Source: Shinella sp. UYSO24 (lineage in GTDB: Bacteria; Pseudomonadota; Alphaproteobacteria; Rhizobiales; Rhizobiaceae). From it: DNA of 42,041 bases. How positions within the stretch are numbered: the first letter of the stretch is position 1; each line of letters opens with the position of its first letter. Under the pieces are notes generated by a model, which ran no database searches, was not told the origin of the DNA, and saw only the letters and a list, made by a program, of their open reading frames with translations. The position numbers were made by a program, and so were the translations under genes. Positions 1 to 8,701 of this stretch are shown here, in pieces. The stretch lies in the NCBI GenBank assembly GCA_902167985.1, contig CABHNZ010000034.1, forward strand, positions 1 through 42,041, in the 5' to 3' direction.

Positions 1-601
1 TCCATAACCTCCGTAATGGACACAAGCCTGCTCAACCCATCTCCGCAGCAGGACCTGAAAATCGCGCTTACGAATGTCCCGCACGGCAACCCCGACGAAC
101 TCATCTTGAAACAACATCTGAGTACGCACTTCTGGCGCAGACACCCCGAGCACTCCGATTTCAAGATCGATCGCTCCCTCCCTGAGCGGGGTCGCATCTT
201 TCTCGGGCTTGGGCGCAAAACAAGTCGGACGTTCGGAGCTTTGTCGATGATGGAGACCACCAGCGTCGCCGCGAACCGTTCGATGAAGCCCTCATGGCGC
301 GGATCGTGAAGGTTCGCGTGAGTGTGGTTACATCCATATCACCGGCGTGCGGGCTAAGGACGTCCTGAACGTCGCGCGTCAGGCCATGGACGCGGTCCCG
401 CAGTTCGGCGGCGCGAGGTGTCGGCACCAGCCCGCGTCCTGCACGCACAAGCAGTGGATCCCCGGTCACAGTTCGCAGGCGTGTGAGTGTGCGGCTCATC
501 GCCGAAGCGCTGAGGCCAAGGCGACGTGCCGCGCCCGTTACGCTGCATTCTGCAAGCAAAGCGTCGAGCGCCAGGAGGAGATTGAGATCTACGTTGCTCA
601 T
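1..601 (-). pseudogene. LysR-family regulator, frameshifted and cut by window edge
   Basis: The first 90 or so residues from the ATG at 601 are a clear LysR N-terminal helix-turn-helix (MSNVDLNLLLALDALL, then AARRLGLSASAMSRTLTRLR). The frame is then broken twice. Near 285, restoring one A gives the continuation TIRANEGFIERFAATLVVSI. Near 215, restoring one T gives LVFAPKPEKDATPLREGAID, which is the start of a LysR effector domain. The C-terminal part beyond position 1 lies outside the window. It is divergent from the SDR at 719, the usual layout for a LysR that controls its neighbour. Both indels fall in short homopolymers, so this could be a sequence error in an intact gene rather than a real pseudogene. 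Target and ligand are unknown. Confidence 0.75.
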
Positions 602-653
602 TGCATCTTGTCCCATGACAAGGCGCTGGATGCAACAACACTGTGCATCTTGT
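602..653. promoter_or_regulatory. Candidate LysR operator region: direct repeat plus hairpin-like palindrome
   Basis: In the divergent gap between LysR and the SDR, TGCATCTTGT occurs at 602-611 and again at 644-653, 42 bases apart, close to four helical turns. A palindrome CTTGTC-CCAT-GACAAG lies at 607-622. The layout suits regulator binding, but no LysR box has been verified, so this is inference. Confidence 0.35.
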
Positions 654-718
654 GCGTCTGGCGCATGTCCAGCGCGGCGGCCATATTCCTGACACCTGAA
701 ACGAAGGAAGGCGTTCCA

Positions 719-1507
719 ATGCGCTCTTTCACTATTGGACGGAGAGACACCATGAAAATCCTGGCTGCCGCGGTCACGACCGCAACCTTGTCGACGCCAT
801 CCAAGGCTGCGGAGACCGCACGCCCGACGGTTCTGATCATCGGCGCGTCACGGGGCCTTGGGCTCGCCATGGCCGCGGAGTTTCTGAAGAAGGGCTGGAA
901 CGTGGTCGGCACGGTACGCAGCGACAACACCAGGTTCCACGATCTTGCCGCGGCCAATGAGGGCCGAGTCGAGATAGAGCATGTCGATGTGACCATGCCC
1001 GACCAGATCGCCGCGCTGCGGGATCGTCTGGCCGGACGCCGCTTCGACATTCTCTTCCACAACGCCGGCACCGCCAACAGGAACCAGAACGAACCGACCG
1101 GATCGGTTTCGACGGATGAGTTCAAACGGGTAATGGTCACCAATGCGCTCGGTCCGTTGCGCGTCATCGAGAGCCTTGAGGGCCTCGTCCCGCCGGACGG
1201 CATGATCGGCGTCATGTCGTCGGGCCAGGCCAGTGTCAGCGGCAACACGAATGGCGGGCACGAAGTCTACCGTGGCAGCAAGTCCGCCTTGAACCAGTAC
1301 ATGCGCAGCTATGCCGCCCGTCATGCCGGGGAGCGTCGTCCGTTGATCCTGATGGCGCCGGGTTGGGTCCGAACGGATCTGGGCGGCCCGGACGCGCCGC
1401 TCAGTATCGAAGAAAGCATTCCGAAAGTGGTGAACGTGCTGCTTTCCCAACGGGAAACACCCGGTTTGCAATTCCTCGACCGTGAAGGCCGCACCGTCGC
1501 ATGGTGA
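719..1507 (+). CDS. Short-chain dehydrogenase/reductase with Tat-like signal
   Basis: This is a 262-residue classical-type SDR, predicted to be an NAD(P)-dependent oxidoreductase of unknown substrate. The nucleotide-binding motif GASRGLG is at residues 42-48, a serine-rich active-site strand (VMSSGQASVSG) follows, and the YxxxK catalytic pair is Y184/K188. The ATG at 719 follows a strong GGAAGG ribosome site; an open frame upstream has no such signal. Unusually, residues 7-30 read GRRDTMK followed by an uncharged stretch ending PSKA-AET, which resembles a twin-arginine signal peptide. SDRs are normally cytoplasmic, so export would be notable, although an internal start at the ATG at 752 would remove the twin arginine. 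It is divergent from the LysR at 601, its likely regulator. Confidence 0.85.
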   Translation: MRSFTIGRRDTMKILAAAVTTATLSTPSKAAETARPTVLIIGASRGLGLAMAAEFLKKGWNVVGTVRSDNTRFHDLAAANEGRVEIEHVDVTMPDQIAALRDRLAGRRFDILFHNAGTANRNQNEPTGSVSTDEFKRVMVTNALGPLRVIESLEGLVPPDGMIGVMSSGQASVSGNTNGGHEVYRGSKSALNQYMRSYAARHAGERRPLILMAPGWVRTDLGGPDAPLSIEESIPKVVNVLLSQRETPGLQFLDREGRTVAW

Positions 1508-1569
1508 ACCCGAGATGCCGCCCCGGCGTGATTACCAACGCGGGTACAGCGAAATAGACAAGGTGATCC

Positions 1570-2551
1570 ATGAAACTGATTGGCATAGAAGAGCACTTCC
1601 TCACGCCCGAGATACGTGATGCCTGGAACGCCGCTCGCCTGGAAGCGGTCGATCCGAGCGTTGGCATCCATTCCGGAACGATAGAGCGCCGTCTGTTCGA
1701 CCTGGCCGAAGATCGGCTTGCCTTGATGGACGAGACTGGGCTCGACGTGCAGGTCCTGTCGCTGACCACGCCGGCGCTGCATGACCTCGGGCCGGAAAGC
1801 GTGGACATGGCGCGACGGACCAACGACCTCCTGGCCGCCGCAGTCGCACGCCACCCGACGCGTTTCCAGGCGTTTGCCACCCTCCCCGTCGCGAGACCCG
1901 ACGAAGCCGCGCTGGAACTCGAACGCTGTGTCAAAACACTCGGCTTCAAGGGCACAATGCTGTGCGCGCGTTGGAGCACATAATCTCGACCACCCTTCAC
2001 TGACACCGATCTTTCGATCGGCCGAAGCGTTGGGTGTACCGACCCTGCTCCATCCCCGCACGCCGGACATGGCCGTCAGGTCATCCTACTATTCTGGCTT
2101 CACACCGGAAGTGGATGCGGCTTTTTCCAGCTATGGTCTTGGCTGGCATTATGATGCCGGTATTCAGTTCATCCGCCTTGTGCTCGCCGGTACATTCGAT
2201 CGCATGCCAGACTTACAGATCATTCTCGGCCACTGGGGCGAACTGGTGCTGTTCTATGCCGAGCGTCTGGCGGCGATGGACCGGGTGTCGGGATTGGCTC
2301 ATCCGATCGCAACCTATCTCCGCCAAAACCTTTACGTCACGGCAAGCGGAATGTTCCTGCCGCACTACCTCGAACGGGCCATGGCGGTGGTCGGGCCCGA
2401 TCGACTGCTGTTCTCCACCGACTATCCCTACCAGTATCGCCAGGGTGGAGACGCAAGGCGGTTCCTGGATAACTGCGGACTCACCGAAACGGCGAAAATC
2501 GGTTTTGCCCATCGCAACTGGGACCGGCTGACCGGCGGGCGGGTGTCCTGA
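1570..2551 (+). pseudogene. Amidohydrolase (dihydroxybenzoate/gamma-resorcylate decarboxylase-like), frameshifted
   Basis: The N-terminal half begins MKLIGIEEHF. The E-x-H pair in EEHF replaces the usual HxH and marks the metal-dependent decarboxylases of the ACMSD / 2,6-dihydroxybenzoate decarboxylase group. The second half carries the other expected motifs: NLDHPSLTPIF, LLHPRTP (metal His) and LLFSTDYPYQ (metal Asp). The frames change near 1970 inside a GCGCGCG run. Adding one CG unit gives one protein of about 327 residues, the normal family length, reading MLCARVGAHNLDHP across the junction. As given, the first frame stops at 1983. It may be a slippage mutation or a sequence error. It lies downstream of the SDR on the same strand and may be co-transcribed. 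The likely role is non-oxidative decarboxylation of an aromatic acid; the exact substrate cannot be told. Confidence 0.8.
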
Positions 2552-2612
2552 AAAATCGAAGTGCTGTCGTCTAGTGGAACGGCTGCGAAACATAGTCCGG
2601 CCGGTCTGCCGC

Positions 2613-3218
2613 TCACCGCGAGTGAGGCCGGTCGTGTTTGAGTGCAGCATCGAGGACCGCCTGTCGGGTTGATCGCAGAACTTCGTCCGACAATGCGGGA
2701 TCTGCCTTCAGTACCGCCCGCGAAACCGCCAAGGCGCCTATATGTGCCGTGACCGCCGCAATGGCCATCTGCCGCCTGCCTGTTTTGGGTATGGCCTTAT
2801 CGAGCGAGGCTTCGACCATCGCGACCTCCTCTTCGAAGGCCTTGGTAAAACTCTCACTAAACGCCTCACCCTGTCTACCGGCTTCGCTGGCCGAGGCAGC
2901 CATGGGACAGCCGGTGGCTAGCCTGTCACGCATACGTTCGGACATCAGAGCGTCCACATAGTCAGCATAGGATGGTGAGCGATCTCCAGCCCAGGCGCGC
3001 ATGGCGGCCATGTTTCCAGCGAACCCTTCAGAGAAGGCCGCAGCGGCAAGCGCATCCTTTGAGCTGAAATGCGCGTAAAGCGCACCGTGGGTAAGACCCG
3101 CTTCCCTGGCGACGTCCGCAACACCGACCCCGTCTATGCCTTTTTCACGGAAAAGCTTGCTGGCGGCGCGCAGTAGCGCCTCGCGGTTCTCAGCCGCCTT
3201 CTCCTTTGAAACACGCAT
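2613..3218 (-). CDS. TetR/AcrR-family transcriptional regulator
   Basis: A 201-residue protein with a TetR N-terminal domain: ALLRAASKLFREKGIDGVGV followed by the recognition helix region REAGLTHGALYAHFSSKDAL at about residues 38-57. The C-terminal half is a variable helical ligand domain like that of the small group that carries a GCPMAASASE motif. The ATG at 3218 is preceded by GGAG at a good distance. It is divergent from the alpha/beta hydrolase at 3371 and the aldo/keto reductase beyond it, and TetR repressors usually act on such a divergent neighbour and on themselves. The inducer is unknown. Confidence 0.9.
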   Translation of the reverse strand: MRVSKEKAAENREALLRAASKLFREKGIDGVGVADVAREAGLTHGALYAHFSSKDALAAAAFSEGFAGNMAAMRAWAGDRSPSYADYVDALMSERMRDRLATGCPMAASASEAGRQGEAFSESFTKAFEEEVAMVEASLDKAIPKTGRRQMAIAAVTAHIGALAVSRAVLKADPALSDEVLRSTRQAVLDAALKHDRPHSR

Positions 3219-3272
3219 TATTCGCTCCGATCAATCATCGGCCAAATTAATAGTTGCGTTCACCATCAAAGT

Positions 3273-3282
3273 CAATTAATTG
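3273..3282. promoter_or_regulatory. Short AT-rich palindrome in TetR divergent promoter
   Basis: CAATTAATTG is a perfect 10-bp palindrome in the 152-bp gap between TetR and the alpha/beta hydrolase. A related AATTAAT lies 28 bases to the left at 3245-3251. It could be the TetR operator, but AT-rich promoter DNA produces such palindromes easily. Confidence 0.25.
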
Positions 3283-3370
3283 TGGTCGCAATGAATAAAT
3301 GACGAGGTCTTGGAGCTTCGTTGCAGCAATCCTGAGTGCCGCCCAACAACCCGCAAGGAGAGAAGCCGTC

Positions 3371-4132
3371 ATGTCGAAACCATCCAAATTGCTCGCGTCC
3401 GGCGCGATTGCGCTGGGGCTTGCAAGCGCCGCTCTTCCAGCCAACGCAGAACCCATCCGCAACGTTGTGCTGGTGCATGGCGCTTTTGCCGACGGATCAG
3501 GCTGGAAGCCGGTCTACGACCGTCTGATCAAGAAGGGCTTCAAGGTCTCGATCGTTCAGCAGCCCGAGACAAGCCTGGAGGGCGACGTTGCGGCAACGCG
3601 GCGCGTCATCGATATGCAGGACGGACCCGTCGTGCTGGTCGGTCACAGCTGGGGCGGCCAGGTCATCACCGATGCCGGCGCCGACCCCAAGGTCAAGGCG
3701 CTTGTCTATCTCGCTGCGCTGATGCCAGACGTCGGCGAAAGCACCGAGACGCTGGAGACCAAACCCGAGTTTCCGCCGCCGAACAACGACGTCAAGGCGA
3801 CCGCTGACGGCTTCTTCTACATGGACCCGGCAAAGTTTCACGAGAACTTCGCTGCGGACTCTTCGAAAGAGCTGGCCGCGTTCATGGCCGCCTCCCAGGT
3901 CCTGCTTGCGGAGAAAGCATTCAAGACGCCCGCCACTGCGGCACCCTGGAAAACCAAGCCTACCTATGCGGTCGTGGCCGGTGCTGACAAGACGATTAAT
4001 CCCGATCTTGAACGCTGGATGTACAAGCGCGCCGGCGCCCACGTCACCGAGGTGCCCGGATCCAGCCACACCGTCTTCTTTTCTCATCCGGATATCGTCG
4101 TGTCCGTGATCGAAAAGGCGGCTGCACAGTAA
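3371..4132 (+). CDS. Exported alpha/beta hydrolase
   Basis: A 253-residue alpha/beta hydrolase with an N-terminal signal peptide (positive MSKPSK, a hydrophobic core, cleavage expected near ANA-EP at residue 27), so it is probably periplasmic. The oxyanion strand VLVHGAFADGSGW comes next, and the nucleophile elbow is GHSWGG with S93. A late VVAGADKTI supplies a likely acid and GSSHTVFF the catalytic histidine. The start at 3371 has an AAGGAG site just upstream. This subgroup (VLVHGAFADGSGW) includes esterases of unknown substrate often found with TetR or LysR regulators. It sits between the divergent TetR and a same-strand aldo/keto reductase. Confidence 0.88.
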   Translation: MSKPSKLLASGAIALGLASAALPANAEPIRNVVLVHGAFADGSGWKPVYDRLIKKGFKVSIVQQPETSLEGDVAATRRVIDMQDGPVVLVGHSWGGQVITDAGADPKVKALVYLAALMPDVGESTETLETKPEFPPPNNDVKATADGFFYMDPAKFHENFAADSSKELAAFMAASQVLLAEKAFKTPATAAPWKTKPTYAVVAGADKTINPDLERWMYKRAGAHVTEVPGSSHTVFFSHPDIVVSVIEKAAAQ

Positions 4133-4246
4133 GCACGAAGCTAGAGCGTCACTGTGCATCAAGCGGGATTCACCAACTCCCGGCGATCCTCCGCACAAAG
4201 GACTGAGACGTCCAGTCTTACCAATCAATCCAAAGGAGTTATCTCC

Positions 4247-5293
4247 ATGCGTTACAAGCTTTTCGGCAAGCATACGGGTCTGCGGGTATCCGAACTCGTG
4301 CTCGGTACGGGCAATTTCGGAACCCGTTGGGGTCATGGAAGTGAGCCTGAGGAGGCGCGCCGCGTCCTCGACACCTATGCGGAAGCCGGCGGCAATTTCC
4401 TCGACACGGCCGACAGCTATCAGTTCGGCCAATCGGAGGAGATTCTGGGTGACCTGCTCGGCGGCCGACGCGGCGACTTTGTCCTGGCGTCGAAATTTGC
4501 GCGAAGCTCCAGCCCGCAGGGCGGACTGCTTGCAACCGGCAACAGCCGCCTTGCCATGGTCGCTTCTGTCGAAGCAAGCCTCAAGCGGCTGAAGACCGAC
4601 CGCATCGATCTTTATTGGGTACACTATGCCGACGGCGTCACCCCGATCGAGGAAATCGTGCGCGGCTTCGACGACCTGGTGCGCGCCGGCAAGATCCTCT
4701 ATGCAGGCCTTTCCGACTTCCCCGCTTGGCGCGTAGCGCGCGCCGCCACGATCTCTGAGCTGCGCGGCGCGGTGCCAATCGCCGGTCTGCAGGTTGAGCA
4801 CAGTTTGGTGGAGCGCACCACCGAATACGAGCTGCTGCCCATGGCTGCGGCTCTAGGCCTTGGCATCGTCGGCTGGTCGCCGCTCGGTGGCGGAATGCTG
4901 ACCGGCAAATACCGCAAGGGCGAGAAAGGCCGCGCCGAAGGATTTGGCGGCAAGGTGTTCCAGGCCGAGAATTCAAATCAGCGCAGTGCCATCCTCGATG
5001 CCGTAATCGCCATCGCCGATGAGGTCGGCGCAACGCCCGGTGAAATCGCGATTGCCTGGGTTGCAGCCAAGGGCGTGCTGCCCATTATCGGGCCGCGTAC
5101 GGTGCAACAGCTTGAAGGCAATCTCGCAGCGACGAAGATCCGTCTCTCGGCTGAGCAGGTCGGACGTCTCGATACGGTCAGCGCACCGCCGCCGATCTTT
5201 CCTTACACCTTGCTCGATGACCCGGAAAACCGGGATCGCATCTTCGGTGGGAAACTCGACCTGTTCGACGCGTCGAGCACTCCCGTCGCCTGA
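4247..5293 (+). CDS. Aldo/keto reductase
   Basis: A 348-residue aldo/keto reductase of the YajO/Tas-like bacterial group, expected to reduce aldehydes or ketones with NADPH. The (beta/alpha)8 catalytic tetrad is visible: Asp and Tyr in LDTADSYQFG, Lys in VLASKFAR and His in LYWVHYADG. The C-terminal cofactor region includes IAWVAAKGVLPIIGPRTVQQ. The ATG at 4247 has an AAGGAG site nine bases upstream, which is why it is preferred to an earlier in-frame ATG. It follows the exported hydrolase by 114 bases and may share its TetR control. Confidence 0.9.
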   Translation: MRYKLFGKHTGLRVSELVLGTGNFGTRWGHGSEPEEARRVLDTYAEAGGNFLDTADSYQFGQSEEILGDLLGGRRGDFVLASKFARSSSPQGGLLATGNSRLAMVASVEASLKRLKTDRIDLYWVHYADGVTPIEEIVRGFDDLVRAGKILYAGLSDFPAWRVARAATISELRGAVPIAGLQVEHSLVERTTEYELLPMAAALGLGIVGWSPLGGGMLTGKYRKGEKGRAEGFGGKVFQAENSNQRSAILDAVIAIADEVGATPGEIAIAWVAAKGVLPIIGPRTVQQLEGNLAATKIRLSAEQVGRLDTVSAPPPIFPYTLLDDPENRDRIFGGKLDLFDASSTPVA

Positions 5294-5336
5294 CGAACTA
5301 CCTAGCAAACAAATCGACCGTCTCGACGAAAGTCCG

Positions 5337-5735
5337 ATGCCAAGTAACGTTCCACGGAATTCGCTTCATGTCGAGCACGTGCGGATCATCTGCGCTCACT
5401 CCTATGAAGAGGTGTTGGCGGCGCTCAGAGCCCACACCCCAGAGCTCGGATCCGCACTGGCCAAAGATCTCAGAGCCTCACGCACGGATGCCATCGCATA
5501 CCATCGTGCGCATGGTCCGAAGCTTTGGCTGTTCGAAAGTCGCGATCATGGCTCTCTATTGCGTGCGGAAGAGCGTACCGCGAAGGCCGTTCAGTTAGAA
5601 ATCGGCAATCGACTGACGGCGGAAATGAAGACGCCAACGCTAACGTTGTCGACAAACTATGAGGTTCGTAGCCCCGTCGCATTGCGATCTCTAGTTCGCA
5701 AGTTTCTCAGCACTCAATTTCAACACCACCAATAG
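5337..5735 (+). CDS. DUF302-like protein with atypical C-terminus
   Basis: A 132-residue product. The first hundred residues resemble the DUF302 family: VEHVRIICAHSYEEVLAAL, then KLWLFESRDHGSLLRAEE and KAVQLEIGNRLTAE. DUF302 proteins normally continue with a MTRH..LYAPLRV segment and a longer tail. Here the sequence after the TAE motif no longer matches well and the frame ends within the 3' end of the convergent kinase gene (45-base overlap). The gene is therefore probably truncated or frameshifted at its 3' end. The start at 5337 is the first ATG before the homologous part and lacks a strong ribosome site. The function of DUF302 is not established. Confidence 0.6.
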   Translation: MPSNVPRNSLHVEHVRIICAHSYEEVLAALRAHTPELGSALAKDLRASRTDAIAYHRAHGPKLWLFESRDHGSLLRAEERTAKAVQLEIGNRLTAEMKTPTLTLSTNYEVRSPVALRSLVRKFLSTQFQHHQ

Positions 5736-6692
5736 CCCCTTCTCAGACCAGTCGTAGGAAATGCTCCCGCCGAGTTGACCCGATACACTGCGATTGAGCA
5801 ACTTGCTACCGTAACCCCCTTCGCTGTCAGGTGGCTCTACGACCGGCCCGCCTCGCTCAGTCCAGTTCAAGATCACTTCGCCTCCCTCGGCCGATCCGGA
5901 GAGGTCAAGACTTCCACTATCCTGAGACAAAGCACCGTATTTCATGGAGTTCGTCGCAAGCTCATGGAAGATGAGTGCCAGTGAAGTCGCGGCCGCCTCC
6001 CCTACCCCCATGCGCGGCACGGCGACCCGAATGCGCCCTTTGAATGCTCCAAGATCCTCATACGGCGCCAGCAGAACAGATAAAAGGTCGCCCAAAAGAG
6101 CGGCATGTCCTTGTGAACCCGGGATCGGACGCACGAGATCATGCGCTCGTCCGAGTGCTGACAACCGAGCTGTCAGTTCCTTCGCCATTTCCTTAGCTGT
6201 CGTCGCCGACTGCGAGGTTATGTTGGTCAGGCCCATTGCAATCGCGAGGAGGTTTTTCACCCGGTGGCTCATCTCGCCAGCCAGCAATTCGTTGCCTTCT
6301 TCGGCTTGCTTGCGGCCGGTCACATCGAGGAATACTCCGAACATCTGCCCCTCGTGCAAGGCGCTATCGTCGCCCAATCCACGCGCGGATACCCATCGAA
6401 TTTCATTGCTCACCATGATGCGGAAATCGATTTCATATGCTCCCACGATCCCGCGCGTTGCGGTGAATGCAGCGCGCACCCGGTCGCGGTCGGCTGGATG
6501 AATGTGGGCCGAGAGGTCCTCGAACTTGACCTCGCCGCTTCTTTCCAAGCCCCATAACTCGAAGCCCTTTTCGTCCATCGCAAAACGATCGTTTGTGACG
6601 TTCCACGACCAAAGAGCTACCCCGGCTGCATGGATGGCACGACGAAGATTTTCCGGTTTCCAGAGCGGATGGTTAGGGTCGCTAAATGGCAC
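5691..6692 (-). CDS. HWE-family sensor histidine kinase with PAS domain
   Basis: A 333-residue soluble kinase. Residues about 15-130 form a PAS domain with a PAC-like end (YEIDFRIMVSNEIRWVSARG... FGVFLDVTGRKQAE). The phospho-acceptor helix has H143 in EMSHRVKNLLA, typical of the HWE/HisKA_2 type common in Rhizobiales. The ATPase part shows IFHELATNSMKYGAL and GGYGSKLLNRSV. No membrane segments are seen, so it senses inside the cell. The start is GTG at 6692 with GGAG eight bases upstream. No response regulator is adjacent. The signal is unknown; HWE kinases often read light, redox or general stress through PAS. Confidence 0.9.
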   Translation of the reverse strand: MPFSDPNHPLWKPENLRRAIHAAGVALWSWNVTNDRFAMDEKGFELWGLERSGEVKFEDLSAHIHPADRDRVRAAFTATRGIVGAYEIDFRIMVSNEIRWVSARGLGDDSALHEGQMFGVFLDVTGRKQAEEGNELLAGEMSHRVKNLLAIAMGLTNITSQSATTAKEMAKELTARLSALGRAHDLVRPIPGSQGHAALLGDLLSVLLAPYEDLGAFKGRIRVAVPRMGVGEAAATSLALIFHELATNSMKYGALSQDSGSLDLSGSAEGGEVILNWTERGGPVVEPPDSEGGYGSKLLNRSVSGQLGGSISYDWSEKGLLVVLKLSAEKLAN

Positions 6693-6800
6693 TGCTACAT
6701 CTCCATAAACGATAGGTCATTCTGATATCGAAAATCACGAATATTTCGTTTTATAGGGCCAGTCCACTATCCGCGGTGGAGCCTAAGTCGCCAAAGCAAC

Positions 6801-6926
6801 ACATCGATCCTCACCGAGAGCGGTACGATGACTCCCGTCGAAGAGCACTTGCTCATTATGGAGCGAAACGGTTATCCCGAAGAGGTCTACTACCTGCTCG
6901 CGCGAGCCTGCCTGCCTATCACATAA
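6801..6926 (+). pseudogene. Remnant of a PAS-domain sensor protein
   Basis: In the 433-bp gap between the kinase and the GGDEF gene, this frame encodes TPVEEHLLIMERNGYPEEVYY, which matches the middle of PAS domains found in Rhizobiales sensor kinases (..LLLMERNGY.EE.YF..). Both flanks are lost: the similarity stops after VYY and the frame ends at 6926. No other coding signal was seen in 6927-7125. It is a decayed fragment of a second sensor gene. Confidence 0.5.
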
Positions 6927-7125
6927 GTGCGAAAACTGGGTGTGCCGGCCTTCGCGCTGGCAAGGGGGTGGTTCCCGAGGCTCTGCGCTCTACTTGTGCG
7001 GCCGCCGCATAAAACCCCTGCCCGTGCTACCCGGAGTTCGCCGTTCAGGCAGAGTTGCATAGCGGCCATCACCTGTGTTTCATTGAGGACGGGAATGCTG
7101 CGCCGAAATCGTCCTTCCCCGGTGG

Positions 7126-8268
7126 TTAACCCGCGATGCGATAGCAATCGCGACCGCCATTTTTGGCGGCGTACAGCGCAAAATCGGCTCTCCTCATAAC
7201 CGATACGAGCGCTTCACCGCGTCCGACAGCGGCGATGCCGAAACTCGCGGAGACCTGAACATGCTCTGGCAGCATTGAGAAGCGGCACTGGGCCAAGCTC
7301 GCCTGTACACCGCCGACGAAGACCTCGGCACCAGGCGCTTCGCACGGACGGAGTAGAACCGCAAACTCTTCCCCGCCGATCCGTCCGCAGATACCTGCCT
7401 CTCCGGCGACTTCCTTGAGCAAGCGACCGAAACGCGCAATGACCTCGTCTCCAGCTCCGTGGCCGTAGTGGTCGTTAATGTGCTTGAAATGATCCAGGTC
7501 GCAAAGGACCAAGCAGAAGGGACCGTTCGCCTGTCGCAAGGACAGATCGGCCTCTTCGTGGAACAGCGAACGGGTCTTAAGCCCCGACAGGGCATCGAAC
7601 CGAGCCGATTTGACGGCTGCGTGGACATAGGCCCGGCCAAGGATCATGAGCAAGCTCAGCCCTAGAAGCAGGGAAATAATAGCTCCGGCCGTTTGAGAAA
7701 TCTGGGCATAGGTACTGGTGATATAGCTGGCGACGTCGGAGCCGGTGGTGATGGTCGCAGCCAGCAGGCTTTTGAGGAGAAATTGCACCGACGCCACCAA
7801 GAGCACGGCTGACAGGGCCCAGTCCGCTATACGTTTACCGCGAGTCGTTAGGACGAGAACGCCACCAATCCCCGCCATCAACGCAAAGGGAGCCTGATAG
7901 CCGACAGCATGGAACAATGAGTCGCGCGGGATGTGCGGGATAACCAGCAGGTGAAGGACGCATGCCGCGACGAAGATGGTCCATAGCCATGGAACAGCCC
8001 GGTAGGCGCGGTACTGATGCGCAATTCCAGTGACGATGAGTGTCAGCGCCGTGATGAGAAGGACAGCAGATAAACCGGAAATCACGCGAGGAACGGGGCT
8101 GATCGGCGCCAAGGACTCAACAAAGGCCACGCCCGAGGCAGCAAGGAAGCCCAGCCCACAAAGGTTGCCGAAGACTTTTCGATCATCGCGGGCGAGAGCG
8201 AAATAGGCGGCAGCAAACGCTAAACCAATTGTCAAGTTGACGAGAAGCAGGAACGCCGCACCTTTCAC
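7126..8268 (-). CDS. Membrane-bound GGDEF protein (diguanylate cyclase)
   Basis: A 380-residue protein predicted to make cyclic di-GMP at the inner membrane. The N-terminal 210 residues hold about seven hydrophobic segments without a recognised sensor domain. The C-terminal GGDEF domain is intact, with DALSGLKTRSLFHEE, LCDLDHFKHINDHYGHGAGDEV and the active-site GGEEF at residues 298-302. I see no RxxD inhibitory site before GGEEF, so product inhibition may be absent. The start is GTG at 8268 with AGGAG eight bases upstream; an earlier in-frame ATG at 8358 has no such site and would add a non-hydrophobic tail. It neighbours the HWE kinase and chemoreceptor, giving a small signalling block. Confidence 0.88.
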   Translation of the reverse strand: MKGAAFLLLVNLTIGLAFAAAYFALARDDRKVFGNLCGLGFLAASGVAFVESLAPISPVPRVISGLSAVLLITALTLIVTGIAHQYRAYRAVPWLWTIFVAACVLHLLVIPHIPRDSLFHAVGYQAPFALMAGIGGVLVLTTRGKRIADWALSAVLLVASVQFLLKSLLAATITTGSDVASYITSTYAQISQTAGAIISLLLGLSLLMILGRAYVHAAVKSARFDALSGLKTRSLFHEEADLSLRQANGPFCLVLCDLDHFKHINDHYGHGAGDEVIARFGRLLKEVAGEAGICGRIGGEEFAVLLRPCEAPGAEVFVGGVQASLAQCRFSMLPEHVQVSASFGIAAVGRGEALVSVMRRADFALYAAKNGGRDCYRIAG

Positions 8269-8701
8269 CGTACTCTCTCCTGGGGTAGAGCAACCGGAAG
8301 CCCGATCTGAGGCCAGAACCTTTCCGTGGCCTCGGCGCTCCCCGCTGGTTGGTCGCACAGCCGATATGAGGAAGGTCCATTAGGCGTTGCAAGCCGGGAG
8401 GCAACACTGATCGTACAGACGCAATCAACATAGGCAAGGATTACACTCATATGGGAGAGACCTGGGAAGGATGTCGACGGGCGGGTGAAAGCCGGCCAGG
8501 CGCCTGCGCGTTCTCAACGTCTTCTCCAGCCTTGACCGAAGCTTTAGTCGGCGTAATGACGCGTGGAGGAAAGCAGTCTTCTCTCTTCATAACCTTCCAG
8601 TAGACGCCCATGAGATGCCTCAGGGTTTGCCGGATCGACTTATCGTACACGTCATCAAACCCAAGGCGTCGGCTGGGCAGCGACGCCGCCTCCGGATAAG
8701 A
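8269..8701. other. Intergenic stretch with no supported gene
   Basis: Between the GGDEF start and the chemoreceptor stop there are only short overlapping frames. The longest on the minus strand (8447-8650, GTG start, 67 codons, YWKVMKREDCFPPRV) has no ribosome site and no similarity I recognise. The promoter of the GGDEF gene should lie near 8270-8330. I see no terminator-like hairpin with a T tract. Confidence 0.4.

Noticed and set aside
3497..4801. Long minus-strand frame opposite the alpha/beta hydrolase and aldo/keto reductase
   Set aside because: It is the shadow of two well-supported plus-strand genes with catalytic motifs; high GC gives long antisense frames.
8447..8650. 67-codon minus-strand frame between GGDEF and chemoreceptor genes
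   Set aside because: GTG start without a ribosome site and no family resemblance; left as intergenic.
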